64,000 bases of DNA from Lepidodermella squamata (taxonomy: Eukaryota; Gastrotricha), in contig JBLDXI010000038.1 of the NCBI GenBank assembly GCA_047495785.1, positions 1 to 64,000 of the forward strand, written 5' to 3'. Made by a program: the position numbers and the translations under genes. Of the stretch, positions 22,031 to 33,971 are shown in pieces. A model generated the notes under the pieces. It worked only from the letters and a program-made list of their open reading frames with translations. It had not been told where the DNA came from and did no database searches. The stretch's first letter is position 1, and the number at the start of each line of letters is the position of its first letter.

Positions 22031-23638
22031 TTAATCACAGCATCGTTTGCATGACTTTGATGAGCCCAATAGGTTTTGGGAAGAAATTTTAAATTGCCTG
22101 GAACTGGCCTGGAAGCAGGCCCCGGCTGGGTAGCCGAATGACTCGCGATCGGTATCGCCGTAAGCATAGGCTTGTAGCTTCACCGTATCGTCTTGGTGCT
22201 TGAGCTTGAACTCATCGATAGCTTGGTCTAGCCTAACATAGCCGCCAATATAGCCGTTCGAAGTTGGAATAGGTTTCCAGTTTACCCCGCTCAAAGGCTA
22301 TAAAAACAATTACGAAAGTAAATAGTTGAACTTCGAAAACACCCGCTCATACCTTGCCATTAAGAACCAAGCCGTTCTCCTGGCCCTCCGGAACGATAAT
22401 AGTCAGGTACTTCGTGTAAGCTCCAGCAACGCCCGCAGGCGTGATGAAGTGGAAGTTGGAACTAAATGCATTTGTAGGGACGCAAACTGTCATCGATGGA
22501 TCTCCCCAGGCAATTGGTTTGTTTTCACTTGTTATGGTAGCACTTCGCGAAAATTGGTGAACCTGAATAGGCTGGTTTGCAGAAATATGCATCCATTCGT
22601 TGACATTCGTAGCTTGAAACCGAACACTCTCGCCTGAGCTGAGGCTGTATTGACGAGATTCTGCGACGGTTGAATCTATTTTGACGGTGGTTCCATCTTT
22701 AGATGCGGTTATTACCCACACATCTTCGTGGCCATCAAGTCGGTTCGGCGTAGGCCATGCCAAACAATCACTGTGCCACCTTTCGATGGGGTGCAGTTGT
22801 TCAACGAGGTGATCTCTAGATTCGGAAACCCCAACCGAAGCTCGCGGGTTGCCAGACCAAACTGCAATCTTTCGCCCATCAAGTTCCTCGATGAGGGCCC
22901 CGGTTAAATCACATACGTCTTGAATTTGCACGGCTTGAAATTGCCGAAGCGTTATTTTAAACGAATCCCCATTGTCTTTTCGAAGCTGACAATCAGCACC
23001 CTCAGGTGGCACTGGAGCAACTTTATAGCTACTCCTAATTGCCCCCGGTTTCGGTAAAGTGATTCTCACCACGGTTTTCTCATCATTTTCCGCTGCAGCT
23101 ATTACCAATTGACAATTCGTTGACGAAGGGAAGTGGCAAACAGCGTGATACTTGCTCCCCAAAGATCTTGTTGGAACAGCTAGAAACCCATCGGCTGAAA
23201 ACAGCTCCTTATTTATTCCAAACAATCCGAATCTTTCACTTGAAAACAATTTTATCGCCTTGGCTTCGACTATCATGCCGGAGATGCTTTGATCTGTGAT
23301 CTGCCAGTGTCGGTCATTGTTAGAGAATATGGAAATTTTGATCTTTTAGTTACCTTGAATTCAGTGGATACGAGGATTTTCTCAACGCTACCAGGTCTGA
23401 CACTGAAAGTGGAATTTTTCTGGAAGGTTGCCATGCTTTGGCTGACTTCCATGGCCACAGAAATCGCCCGATCAGCCTCGTTAGTTAGCCATATTTCCCC
23501 CGGATATCTCTTCGGCTCAGCTGCGCGATTGGCCATGAAAGCAACTATAAATTCCTCTCCCCGACTCGAACAGGAAAAATCTACTTGTCCGTTAACAATC
23601 ACAAGCAAGAAACACTCGATAGCTATTAGCAACAACAT
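22031..23638 (-). CDS. secreted IgGFc-binding-domain protein, short paralogue (about 499 aa)
   Basis: Exons 23638-23354, 23300-22353 and 22297-22031; an in-frame ATG at 23662 would add 8 residues. A signal peptide (MLLLIAIECFLLVIVNG) leads into the domain seen in the IgGFc-binding family: GEEFIVAFMANR near the start, then GSKYHAVCHFPSSTNCQLVIAA, VQIQDVCDLTGALIE, SRDHLVEQLHPIERW, NEWMHIS and GDPSMTVCVPT. The larger neighbour shares the same order and both introns. The last exon ends soon after the AYGDTDRESFGYPAGACF motif with a short Ser/Cys tail, so this copy lacks the PAN domain and the repeat tail. It is likely extracellular, in mucus or an adhesive coat. Ligands are unknown. Confidence 0.8.
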
Positions 23639-23911
23639 TCGAAACCTCTCTGATACCAACAAATGAAATCAAAGTAAAAGGAAAATTAGGCTCATCAGCT
23701 TTTGGCGAGTTTTATTTCAGAAATAATAATCAATTTTTATAATAAGCTGCTTGCCTGTAAGCTAGGCGGCGGCGAGACGCCAACATCTGCTAAAAGCTAT
23801 TATTACCGTAATGAAGAAGTACCAACAGTCTATTAGATTATTGAGTCCACGACTCTAACAGTGCGCACACGTTGAAGAAAATGAGCAGCAATGATGCATA
23901 GTTTGCCAGTT

Positions 23912-26900
23912 TCACCATTCATTGTAATCAGGCCTTGACTGTTCGGTGTAATCGGCCGGGCTTTGTGGATTGCACGGCCTGAGCCACTGGAAAACAGCGC
24001 CAGGGAATGGCGTCGCGTTTGGCGGCAAGCAAGGCCGCGACGGCCGTCGTTGCACAGCTGGAGATGGGGCTCGATTGTTGTTGCAGTTGCCTTTTTTCGG
24101 ATCGCATGGCCTTTGAAAGCCGTTCGTTGATGGCGGTTTAGCAGGAAGAGCTTTTGAGCAATCGCTTTTCGTTGGATCGCATGGCCGCTGCCACGGGAAC
24201 TTACCAGGCTGCGGCTTGTTCATCGCCGGGGGTTTTGCTGGAGGAGCAGCAGGGGCTGGCTTAGCTGGCGACGGTCCTGCGCAAGGGGACCCGGGCGGCG
24301 AAGATTTATTATCGCAAGGTCTCGAAAAAGGCGGCGATGGAGCTGGCACAGGAGCAGGTGGAGGTGAACACGGGTTTCCAACAGACGTGGGCCCGCATGG
24401 TCTCTGAGCGGGAGGAGGGGGAGGAAGCGGCCGTACTGGGGGCGGTGGTGGTGCAGGCGAGCATGGACTGCCAGCAGGGACTGTTGGGCCGCATGGTCTG
24501 GGTGCCCGATTCGGGGCTACTGGAGGTTTTGGTGCTGAAGGTGGTGGCGGTCGGATGGGTGGTCGAGGGGGAGCCTTATTGTCACACGGCGAATTCGATG
24601 GGCCTGGACCACACGGGCGTGCAGGTGATGGAGCTGGGCGAGCTGGGGCGGGCTTGTTGCATGGGGGAGATCCTGGCTGATCACATGGTCGAGACCAAGA
24701 GCCGGGCGCTTTCGCCGGGGGAGGCACTTTCGCTGGGGAAGGTGCTTTTGCTGGCGAAGGCACTTTTGCAGGGGAAGGGAAGGCTCCGTCCGGAAAATCG
24801 CAAGCCTGGGTTGATGGGGCGTTGACTTGGCCCGGGGAGCACGGTGACTTGGCCGGGACAGGTGCCGGAGCAGGCGGAGGTGGGCGAACTGGTGCAGGCT
24901 TAGTGCACGGAGGGGATCCTGGCTGATTACAGGGCCGAGACCAAGAGCCGGGCGGTTTCGCCGGGGGAGGCACTTTCGCTGGGGAAGGCGCTTTTGCAGG
25001 GGAAGGTGCTTTTGCTGGCGAAGGCGCTTTTGCAGGGGAAGGGAAGGCTCCGTCCGGGAAATCGCAACGCTGGCTTGATGGCGCGTTGGCGGCGTTGGTA
25101 GGAGAGCACGGCGACTTGGCCGGGACAGGTGCCGGAGCAGGCGGAGGAGATCTAGCCGGGCTCGGGCATGGACTTTTCGATGAATCACATGGCCTTGCCC
25201 ATGCCGGGGATGGAACAGGGGCAGGTGCCGAGTTGGGACAGGGGCTTTTGGCTGGGTCACACGGTCTAGACCATTGTGAAGTCGGTGCTGGTGCCTTTGC
25301 TGGCGGTGGTGGCGGTGGCGGTGGTGGTGGACAATTTGGGCATGGCCTTCGCCACTGGAAAGGTGCTTTAATGATTGGTGCGCTCGTTGTTGGCCTCATA
25401 GTGGTGACGGGCGCCCTAGTTGGGGCTGCAGCTTTGGCTTTGTAGCAATCCTCATCTATCCTGCCATCCAAGTCGTTGTCAATACCGTCACCGCACAATT
25501 CTTCATCCGAGGCTCCGTCACAGTCATTGTCCCTCCCATCCCCGATTCTCATCGATGATACCTCGCACGCTCCAAGGCGTTTCAAACACGCCCCACCCGG
25601 ATATCCATACGAATCGCGATCTCCATCTCCGTAAACATAGATCGAGAATAGGGTTCCCTTCACCTCGTGTTTAATTCGGTAAGTTTCGAGAGAGCCGTTG
25701 TTTAAGGAATAATAACCGCCGAGCAGATTCGAATTCGGGACTTTTTGCCATTTTATTCCAGTAATCTTCCTGCCGTTGAGAAGAAACCCATTCTCGCCAC
25801 CCTGCGGTACAATGATAGTGATGTAGTTTTGGTAATCTGAAGACAAGCTCGTCGGCGTCACGAAATTGTAATCGTAGGCAAAATTCGAAGTTGGGACGCA
25901 CAATGTCATCGATGGATCCCCGGGTATTTTCGAATCAATGGTGCTGTGTGAAAACTGAATAGCTTGGAACGGCTTCTCGGACGTGAAATGCATCCACTCG
26001 TTGACAGACGCCGATTCGAAGCGAATGCTTTCAGCAGCATTTAGCAGATATCGCTTTGTCGGAACTTCGCTGGAGTAGACATCAACGGTGGTATCATCCT
26101 GTTGTGCCGTAATCAGCCATGTGTCTACCAGCTCTGCTTGCCGATTGGGCGTTGGCCAAGCTACGCATGTTTTCCCCCAAGTATCCACTGGGAACAACTG
26201 CTCGACGAGGTGATCGCGAGACGCTGATTTGCCGACGTTGGCTCGGGAGTCGCCGCTGAACACTGCAACGTTGCCATCAGCTTCAATCACCGCGCCCGTG
26301 AGATCGCACAAATCCTGAATTTGAGCAACCTCGTACCTGTCCAATGTCACCTCGAACGTATCCCCGCCTGCGTAGGTTTTGTCAAGGTAAGGCAAGGCAC
26401 AGTCTTTGGCGCCAAATTGCTGGTTTTGAATTCCGACATTCAGCGTTGGAGATTTAGGAAGTGTTATTTTAATCGTTGTATCATCATCAACGGGCGTTAT
26501 AGCAAACTCGCAGTTGTAAAACGGCGGCCAGTGGCATGCTGCGATGTATTTCGTACCAAGTACCCGGGTTGGCAGGGCCATGAAAGCATCCGTACTAAAA
26601 TACTCCTGGTTCAGGCCGTAAACAATAAATTGTTGATCTGAGTAGAGACGGATGCCTTTTCGCTCGATATTGACGCCCGTATCAGAGTCTTTAATCTAAA
26701 CAATTATTGACTATAGAAATTAAAGGAAACTAAAAAAATATTTACCCTAAATGTTGGTGAAACTTCCAAGAGTTTCTGCCCAAGAGCTGGTACTTCGACA
26801 CTTTGGGAAAACTTCGTACTCGGATCTGAGACCGCATTGACTTTGAGCACATCTTTCTCGTTCAACTGCCCAATCCAAATTTCGAGCGAAGTATTCTGCG

Positions 26901-27422
26901 GTTTGGTAACTCGGTTTGACATGAAAGCAAGGTAAAATTCCTCGCCCTTGGTCGACGTCGCGCAGTCAATCTCACCCTTCAGATAGAAATTCTGCGTAGG
27001 TTCGGCCGTTGCGGCGAGACTCGCAGGTATGCCGCCACCGCCGGCGGGCGGCCGTCTCGTGGCTACGTAAGGTTTGGCGCATTCTTTCGAGAACAGCTGG
27101 CATTTGTTTTCATCGGTAACGAAGTTGAACCCGCGGCATTGACTTAGCAGTTCGTCGCATCGCTTCGCACAAGATTTCAGCGTACCCGCGGTTCCTGAAT
27201 AGGCTTCGTTCTTCAGGATTCCAATCATAGGATCGCAAATGCCTTTCATAGCCGTGAATCCAGGAACCACTATAAATTGCTTGAAATTAAATTTGATCTC
27301 ATGAAACGGCTTACAAAGCTCTTACATGGCCGATAATCAGTTTCAGGCTCCAATTGGCCGTAGCCTGGTGGTATTACAGCTATGAAGATGCCAAAAAAGA
27401 TTGGCAAAATCCAACTTGCCAT
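23912..27422 (-). CDS. secreted PAN + IgGFc-binding + Asp/Asn-rich + Pro/Cys-repeat protein (1134 aa)
   Basis: Exons 27422-27326, 27269-26746 and 26695-23912, consistent phases. Signal peptide (MASWILPIFFGIFIAVIPPGYG), then a PAN/apple-type Cys domain at about residues 40-100 (CAKRC...CRGFNFV...CQLF), then the IgGFc-binding-type domain to about residue 590. Two acidic repeats follow (GRDNDCDGASDEELCGDGID, then DNDLDGRIDEDC), resembling bacterial MopE/TSP3-like calcium-binding units. The last 500 residues or so are Pro/Ala/Ser/Lys/Cys-rich with repeats of SPAKAP and a recurring RPC motif (W or F/Q then RPCD/N). The protein probably forms a disulfide-linked extracellular gel or glue. It sits in tandem with the shorter paralogue, 270 bases upstream. 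Exon 3 DNA is strongly GC-rich on the repeat tail. Confidence 0.83.
24640..25160 (-). repeat. coding minisatellite, two units of about 250 bases
   Basis: Within the Pro/Cys tail, two adjacent blocks encode nearly the same sequence: PAPVPAKSPCSP, then CDFPDGAFPSPAKAPSPAKA, then GSWSRPCNQPGSPPC with small changes. Nested within each are 15-18-base SPAKAP/SPAKVP units. This pattern indicates expansion by slippage or unequal crossing-over, so the length is likely to vary between individuals. Confidence 0.8.
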
Positions 27423-29377
27423 GTTCAATTTTTATCAGGTGACACAGTTTTTTTGAAGTACTGCTTCTCTTTAATTAGTGCTGAAAATGTTGACTCGAAG
27501 AATCGCTGCTATTTTTATGTTTGTCACGGATATTTCTGCGCCCGCAATACACTAGCAAGGTTGAAACAACAACTTAGCGGGGAGCTTTGTTTCCCGCACG
27601 CTCAAGCATCAGCGAACGTCGCGCACTAAAAAAACAGAAGTAGAATGTTAAGTATAAAGAAGTGCACACAATATTTATCGCTGCAATTTTTTTATTTACT
27701 TTTATTTATAGCCTGCGGTACATTTGCATAGCGGTTAATTTTAAGCGTAAACAGCACATGTCTTGAAACTGGTGATTTAGCTGGTCAACTGCCACTTCCG
27801 TACAACGCGAAATCTTACTATTTTTAGTTACAAATTTGGTTGATGTGAAGCTCAGCGGGGCGCTCAAGGAAGTGCATTGACCGACACAAAATATGACCTG
27901 AAATGACCGTAAAAATGCTGACAATCGGGACATCCCTCGAACGGATTTTCACCGCAGGAAATCACATCTTCAATCTTCAACTTCCTGTCCTATTTTTCAC
28001 GTGGCGATTTCAGTTGACATATCCGAAAAAATTATTTTGTTTCATGTCTTCGTTATTCGCATGGTTGTATCCCGTTATATATTACAAGTTGTTAGATTTG
28101 ATTAGCAACCGAAGATTTGTTTACACAAAGCCAGATACATGCCTTTAAATAGAGCGCCGCCAAAAGAAGCTCACGCGCAAAATGAGAGGCGGAAAATATA
28201 TGAACCGGATCGCTTTCGCGCAGTCGAGCGCGCGAAAATCATTATGTTGTCATTAGGCGTAATACTTCCGCCGTATAAATATAACTATCATTTAATTTTC
28301 ACTTGAAGCATTTCGCCGCAGCATCGGCTCCTACTTTGGTGATGTTATTATTTGTTGCTATTATTGATTACAAAATCGCAGCAGCGAAAAATGGTGCGCG
28401 ACACTGCGGTTGAGGATGCGCTGTCTGAGGAGTTACTTACATGCTATACGCGCCCAAACAACCACTGGTATTAAGTATGCGCCACAGTTTCTCCCGAAAA
28501 TCGCGACAATTTAGTGCCAAGCCGGCCGAAATGGGTAAGCATTCGGCGAGCAGGATAATTCATGTAATGTGTGGCGAATATCTCTACTATTGACAATAAA
28601 CAGAACGAGCGGCGGCGGAACGCGCGCGGCGACACATGAGCGAAGTGCGCGCGCCTAATTTCGTAAAAACAGACCATCATTGCTAGTTTTTGTCACATAT
28701 AACGATGCGAAAATGCGTAGATTTTTTATACCAACGTTATTTTTATCTATCGTCTTCATTATAATATTGTGCATCGGCTTTATTTTTCTGTCGTTATGCT
28801 GCGGTCATTTACGCAACCAGATATAATGCATCGGGACCGTGACGAGACGCGCTTGAATAGAAATTTATCAGTTTTACGCAATTTTTTTTACTACGCGCCG
28901 CTTCCTCAGAACAACGATTTTTTTGGGGCAAAAACTATATAAACCAGGCGTTACGCCTTCGAAAGCCTCCTGACCAAATCGTTGCCCTAATTTCATATCC
29001 GTTGTTGTTAAGTACACCAGGAACATTATGTCTGAAAGCGATATTCGCCATGTTTTTAGAACATTGTTTTGGGTTACTTTTGCGTTATGTCTATTACGGA
29101 AATGTTATAATCGCTCATCAAACGAGCTCTTGATTTCTCGTATTCACTGCTGTTATTTACAATGTTTATAATATCGTATTTATTTATCGTATTTTTCTAG
29201 CCAAATCATACCACGTGCTCAAGGTGAATTGCTTTTGATTACCGGCTGCATATTCTTTGTATATAACCAGGATGTTATTATTATTTTCTAACGAGCATTG
29301 TTTTTTGACAGCGTTAGATATCTGTTCTTATTGATGGGTTGAATAATCGAAAATTTTCAGTTTTACATAAAACAATA
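27423..29377. other. intergenic, no gene seen
   Basis: About 1.95 kb between the divergent PAN/IgGFc gene and the receptor gene. AT-rich, with CG-rich islands at 28180-28240 and 28600-28660 (CGCGCG words). These could be regulatory for the receptor gene, but I see no coding exon or RNA gene. Confidence 0.4.
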
Positions 29378-32006
29378 ATGGTGCTCGCTATGGCCTTGTT
29401 TCTGGTGCTATTTTTAGCACACTCTGTAACCGGACTCCTCCACTCCGGTAAAAATTCGACTAAGACACTTACAATCAATTAACTTTACCTTCTGTCAGGT
29501 CTCGGCAGCCGGGATGAAGCTAATCTTGTGCGAAAGCTGTTTAATGGTTCGTGCTTATTTTGTCACATTTTCTTTTTCATTAGCGCGCCTATTTATCGCA
29601 GGTACCATTCCTTACAACCCGCTCATTAGGCCAGCAGTAAATATCACCGATGTCATCAAGGTCAAGCTCAGCCTTTCGTTCATCCAGCTCATAAGCATTG
29701 TAAGCTAGCATTTTCGTCGAAGCTCGCTATTCAAAATGTTGACAATCTTTAGGATGAACGAAATCAAGTGATGAAATCTAACATATGGCTGAGTATCGTG
29801 AGTCCTTTTTCACTATTTGTTCGATGAATGATAAATTTTCGGAATGCAGCAATGGCGTGATTTCCAATTGACTTGGAACAAAACAGGTAGAACTGCGGTC
29901 ATTCAAACTGGTGAATTCCTGAATTTCTCAATTTCCATACAGAGCACGGTGGTATCGAAATCATACGGATGATTCCTGAGATGGTTTGGCAGCCTGATAT
30001 TGTGTTGTTCAATAAGTTAGTTTTTTCGAGAAAATTTCACGAAAATTCGCAATTTTCATGTTTTAGTGCTGATGGGAAGTATGAGGTGTCCTACAAATCA
30101 CGCGTTCTTATAACTCACGACGGCCTCGTTCAGTACATTCCACCAGCTATCTACCGCTCTTCTTGTCGAATCGATGTAAAATATTTGTAAGTTGAAATTT
30201 CCGAAAATTGCGACTGAATTACTAAGTTTTATTTTTCTTATAGTCCCTTCGACCAACAAAGGTACAGTATTAAGAGCGAATTTCGTAGCATATTGATTTT
30301 TTTTTTTATTGCAATCGAAGTTGCGAGCTCAAGTTCGGTTCATGGACTTTCAATGCTGACCAAGTCGACCTGGATTTCGCGAATGATTTTCGAGTAATTA
30401 CTTTTCCGTTGAAAATCAAGTATTATATTATTCGATATTTCTCAGTATGTGGATCTATCCGATTACGTAATAAGCGGCACGTGGGATGTCATCGATTGCC
30501 CAGGCGTGATTCGACGATTTCGAGGCTCACATTCTACGCCTAATCGAACCCGAATCGACTTCAAAATTGTGCTACGACGCAAAACGCTGTTCTACACTGT
30601 CAACTTAATCATCCCATGTGTTCTAATATCATTGCTTAGGTTTGAACCTTGAATTCGCTGGATAATTTTGATTATTTAAGACTTTTGTTGTAGCATTTGC
30701 GTGTTTTACCTGCCCGCAGACGAAGGGGAGAAAATGACGCTATCGATATCCATTCTGCTGGCGTTGGTTGTGTTTCTGTTGCTGTTACAAAAAATTCTCC
30801 CGCCAACGTCGACCTCAATTCCTTTGATCGCTAGCTATTTGCTGTTCACGATGATCCTCAACGTTTTCTCCATTCTCATCACTGTCGTTATAATAAACTG
30901 CTCTTTCCGCACGCCGCGCACCCACACAATGCCACAGTGGGTGTATACCTTTTTCATCGAACGCCTTTCAAGGGTACTGCTGATGTCCCGCCCGCCAAAA
31001 GACTACGAACCAGACCTGCCTAAATCTGAATCAGCGGCTGCGGCAGCGGCGGCTTTTTCAACACTTGAAGGTAGTAGAACTCAACTTGCTCATTGATTTT
31101 TTGACCTATCCTTCTTTAGGTAATCTCGACTGCGTGATTGGCGCGACAGGTTACAGAGGAACGTTTATTGCCAATCGCGAGGCCTGTCGCGAGGACTACG
31201 TCGACATGGCCACGAACAACGCTTACGGCTATACCGAGACGCGTCCACCGCGGCCAACCTCCTATCCAGACGATTTCAACGTCGACGATGACGATGACGA
31301 AGAGGACGACAATTACTACAAGTGTCGAGATAGCCGGAGAAAACAGCCGAAAAAAGTTACGTACCAAAACGTGGTAGCAACCATGGTCGACCCATCGCTT
31401 CACCCAACGCCGATACCTAGCGCTAAATACTCACCAGGCCGATTGAGTAACTCGTCGAGAGTAGACGCTTTCCGCAGTAGTTATGAGCCACCGCGACGAA
31501 ACCAACAGCGATACGCTTCTCAGGCATCGTTGACCGCGGAACAGGGTGGCTACAGGTTTCGGTCTGAAATGAATCACGGAGGTCGACGCAAGCAGGAGAG
31601 TCGGGAGGAAAAGATATGGGTCTCGTTTGAAGATCAGCTCGAGCAGTTGCTGTCTACTGGTGGAGGGCGCGAGGTCGCCGTAACTCAGGAGCTTTACAAA
31701 TCTGTAAAGGCAATTCGTTACATAGCCCGACATATTCGCCAGTCAGATGCCCACGACGCTGTCCTAAAGGATTGGAAATACATCGGCTTAGTTATGGATC
31801 GTCTATTGCTCATAATTTTCTTGATTGTCACAATTGGTGGCACAATAGGTAATGCTTCGAAAATTCATTTTGGAATCAGGATTGATTAACATTTTAATTT
31901 CTCAGGAATTTTCATGGAGTCGCCTCACATATTTGATTATGTCGAACAGCAGGAGGTTATCGAGCGCTTGACGAAGGCCAAAGACGCGGCTCAACAGCGG
32001 CGCTAA
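29378..32006 (+). CDS. nicotinic acetylcholine receptor-type non-alpha subunit (660 aa)
   Basis: Thirteen exons: 29378-29447, 29499-29546, 29602-29699, 29753-29797, 29850-29886, 29943-30015, 30067-30186, 30244-30261, 30321-30393, 30446-30639, 30694-31070, 31120-31848, 31906-32006. Signal peptide, then GSRDEANLVRKLFN and the ligand-binding domain with loop motifs WQPDIVLFN and the cysteine loop C157-x13-C171 (CRIDVKYFPFDQQSC). M1-M3 lie at about 239-325 and M4 at about 604-627. GEK before M2 and a hydrophobic M2 point to a cation channel. The loop-C region has GTWDVIDCPG without the vicinal Cys pair, hence a non-alpha subunit. The M3-M4 loop is about 280 residues with an Ala run and an Asp/Glu run. 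It would assemble as a pentamer at synapses. Confidence 0.93.
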
Positions 32007-32085
32007 AACTTGAGAAAATTTGAGACTTTCACATTTACTCTGATCTCCTCAGTAAAATTTGTTTTCTTTCATAAAAGTTTCGTTT

Positions 32086-33130
32086 TTATTTTGAAGCCGT
32101 TATGCGTTTTATCCAAGCCAGAATTTTTTCATTGATCCTAGCTCCAGCTTCAAGAACGGATTCGCCTAGTTCGCATTTACCTTTTCCCCAACTTGTGACA
32201 GCTACGAGGGTCCATTTCGGTCCAAACTTCTCGCCGAAAGATGTGTCAGCCACCGCCCACGGACCGCCTGAATCGCCGATGCAAGTGCCGCTTTTCACGC
32301 AGACATTCAAATTGCTGTCAAATCCGCCTTCCAACTTCTTGCAGACATGGCTGGGCAGCAACGGCTGTACAATTTTCTGCAGGGTTTTAGCACTAGTTCT
32401 TTTGCCATTGGCGTCAATGACACCCCAGCCTGTCATCACGACTGGGTCGCCCGCGTAGTCAACGGTGGGATCTGGAGGCAGGCAAATCGGACTTATGACC
32501 TTGTTGTAGCGCGTTAATGGAGCTGAATCAAAGTAATCAACGATTAATTGATCAGGCTTTGGAATAAAAATTACGCTTGATTTTGACCAAGACGTAGTCG
32601 TAGTGAAGGGAATCGTCGTCGTACTTTTCATGCCGATAAATTGTGATGTCTTTCTTTTTCATGTTGCGTCTTTCTGCTTGGTCGCTTACTGGTTTCGGCT
32701 TTGTTTCGCCCATTATTAGTCGAACTGCCGTTACTCTACTTCCGATTCCGCCGATACAATGGCCAGCTGATAGGATCCAGCTGCGATCAATGAGAATTGC
32801 TCCGCAAGCCATTGCTAGGGGGGTGTTCTCCTTGTCGATATATTCGAAGGTGGCGTAAACTTGATAAGGGAACTCGCCTGGTGCAGAGTTTTTGCCCGAA
32901 ATGATTCTTGAGCTGGATCGAAATTTGGCTTCGTTATCGTCTTCCTCGGGTGTATCGTTTGTAGAATTCCACAGATGATTCTTGATGTAGTCCTTCACAG
33001 TCGCCCCATGTCCACATAATTTAGGATTGAAAGCATCTATCAACTTCGGCTGGCGAGGTTTGCCAGCGGTAGCTCGATGGAGGAAGATTACATAAAATAA
33101 CGCTGTGGTAATGGCCAATAAATTCATCAC
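32086..33130 (-). CDS. secreted chymotrypsin-fold serine protease (330 aa)
   Basis: Exons 33130-32575 and 32522-32086 joined by a 52-base intron; without this intron the two halves look like a frameshift. Signal peptide, a propeptide of about 55 residues with a cysteine (C39) able to tether it, and activation before R75/IISG. Catalytic His124 (SAGHC), Asp178 (HYDYVLVKI) and Ser270 (GDSGGP) are all present. The S1 pocket position usually Asp in trypsin is Gly (SGTCIGDSGGP), so trypsin-like Arg/Lys cleavage is unlikely; elastase- or chymotrypsin-like preference is inferred. Its 3' end lies 79 bases from the receptor gene's stop, tail to tail. The start has two adjacent ATGs. Confidence 0.9.
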
Positions 33131-33971
33131 ACGAAATGGAGGTAATTTTTCTTGCCAGTTTTAGAATTCTGCATTTGCAATGGGAAAAATATGAGAAAGG
33201 TGTCTAAGCATATTTCCATCTAATAATTTATTCCCAACGCATAGTTTACGGAACTTAATATGTGAGTTCTATTTTACCTAAGTCGGTGATGTTGGACGGA
33301 GATTTAACATTTCTGAATACCAAGCTGGAATAAATTCTGTCTCTTTTTCTACCCCAAAATATAGTAGAATTTGCGTAATATAAAGCTGCAAAATGAAAGC
33401 TGGATCGAGACATGATAGGAGATAGAAATGGCCCGATTCGAAGGTCGAAACATAGCCGTACCTCTTTGCTAGGAACCGGCCGATCCATCTCGATGAAAAA
33501 TCTTCATTGAACTTCTTTCAAACTTCTTTCAAACAAGAACAGTCATCGGTATTCTCCTTCTCAAGTGTGGAAATACTGCGTTAACATCAAGTCGTGTGAA
33601 TCTAACTTGCAATTTTATTCTCTTTGTCAATAACCTCGATGTGATAGACAGTTATTAACGCCAGTGCGCTGAGCTGGCGATCTATTAAGAATGCAACAAG
33701 AACGCAACCAGTTTCCAGATTATATAAGACTAAACCCATTCTCAGAAGCGCGAGAAGGAAGTAAAAAATTCGGATCGGTGAGTTCAATTTTATTTAAAAT
33801 ATGTTTTCAGCGTTCATGCATCGCAGCTATTAACGCACGATGAGCATGGTTCGCCGATAACCGGTAATAGCATTATTTTGTCGATGAATATCAAGAAGTA
33901 ATAACATGGTATTGCCGGGGTAAGTAGGCAACATGCTAGCATGAGCACCAATGATTGGCTGTAGAATCACT
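33131..33971. other. intergenic, no gene seen
   Basis: About 840 bases between the protease start and the 3' end of the cullin gene, both on the minus strand. Short frames only. This should hold the protease promoter; no clear motif was identified. Confidence 0.4.

Noticed and set aside
24337-25445. Gly-rich plus-strand frames opposite the Pro/Cys repeat
   Set aside because: They are antisense shadows of the GC-rich proline codons (CCN gives GGN).
32522-32631. Frameshift in the serine protease
   Set aside because: A 52-base GT-AG intron (32574-32523) restores the frame and joins VKIK to PPLTRYNKVISPICLPP as expected for the family.
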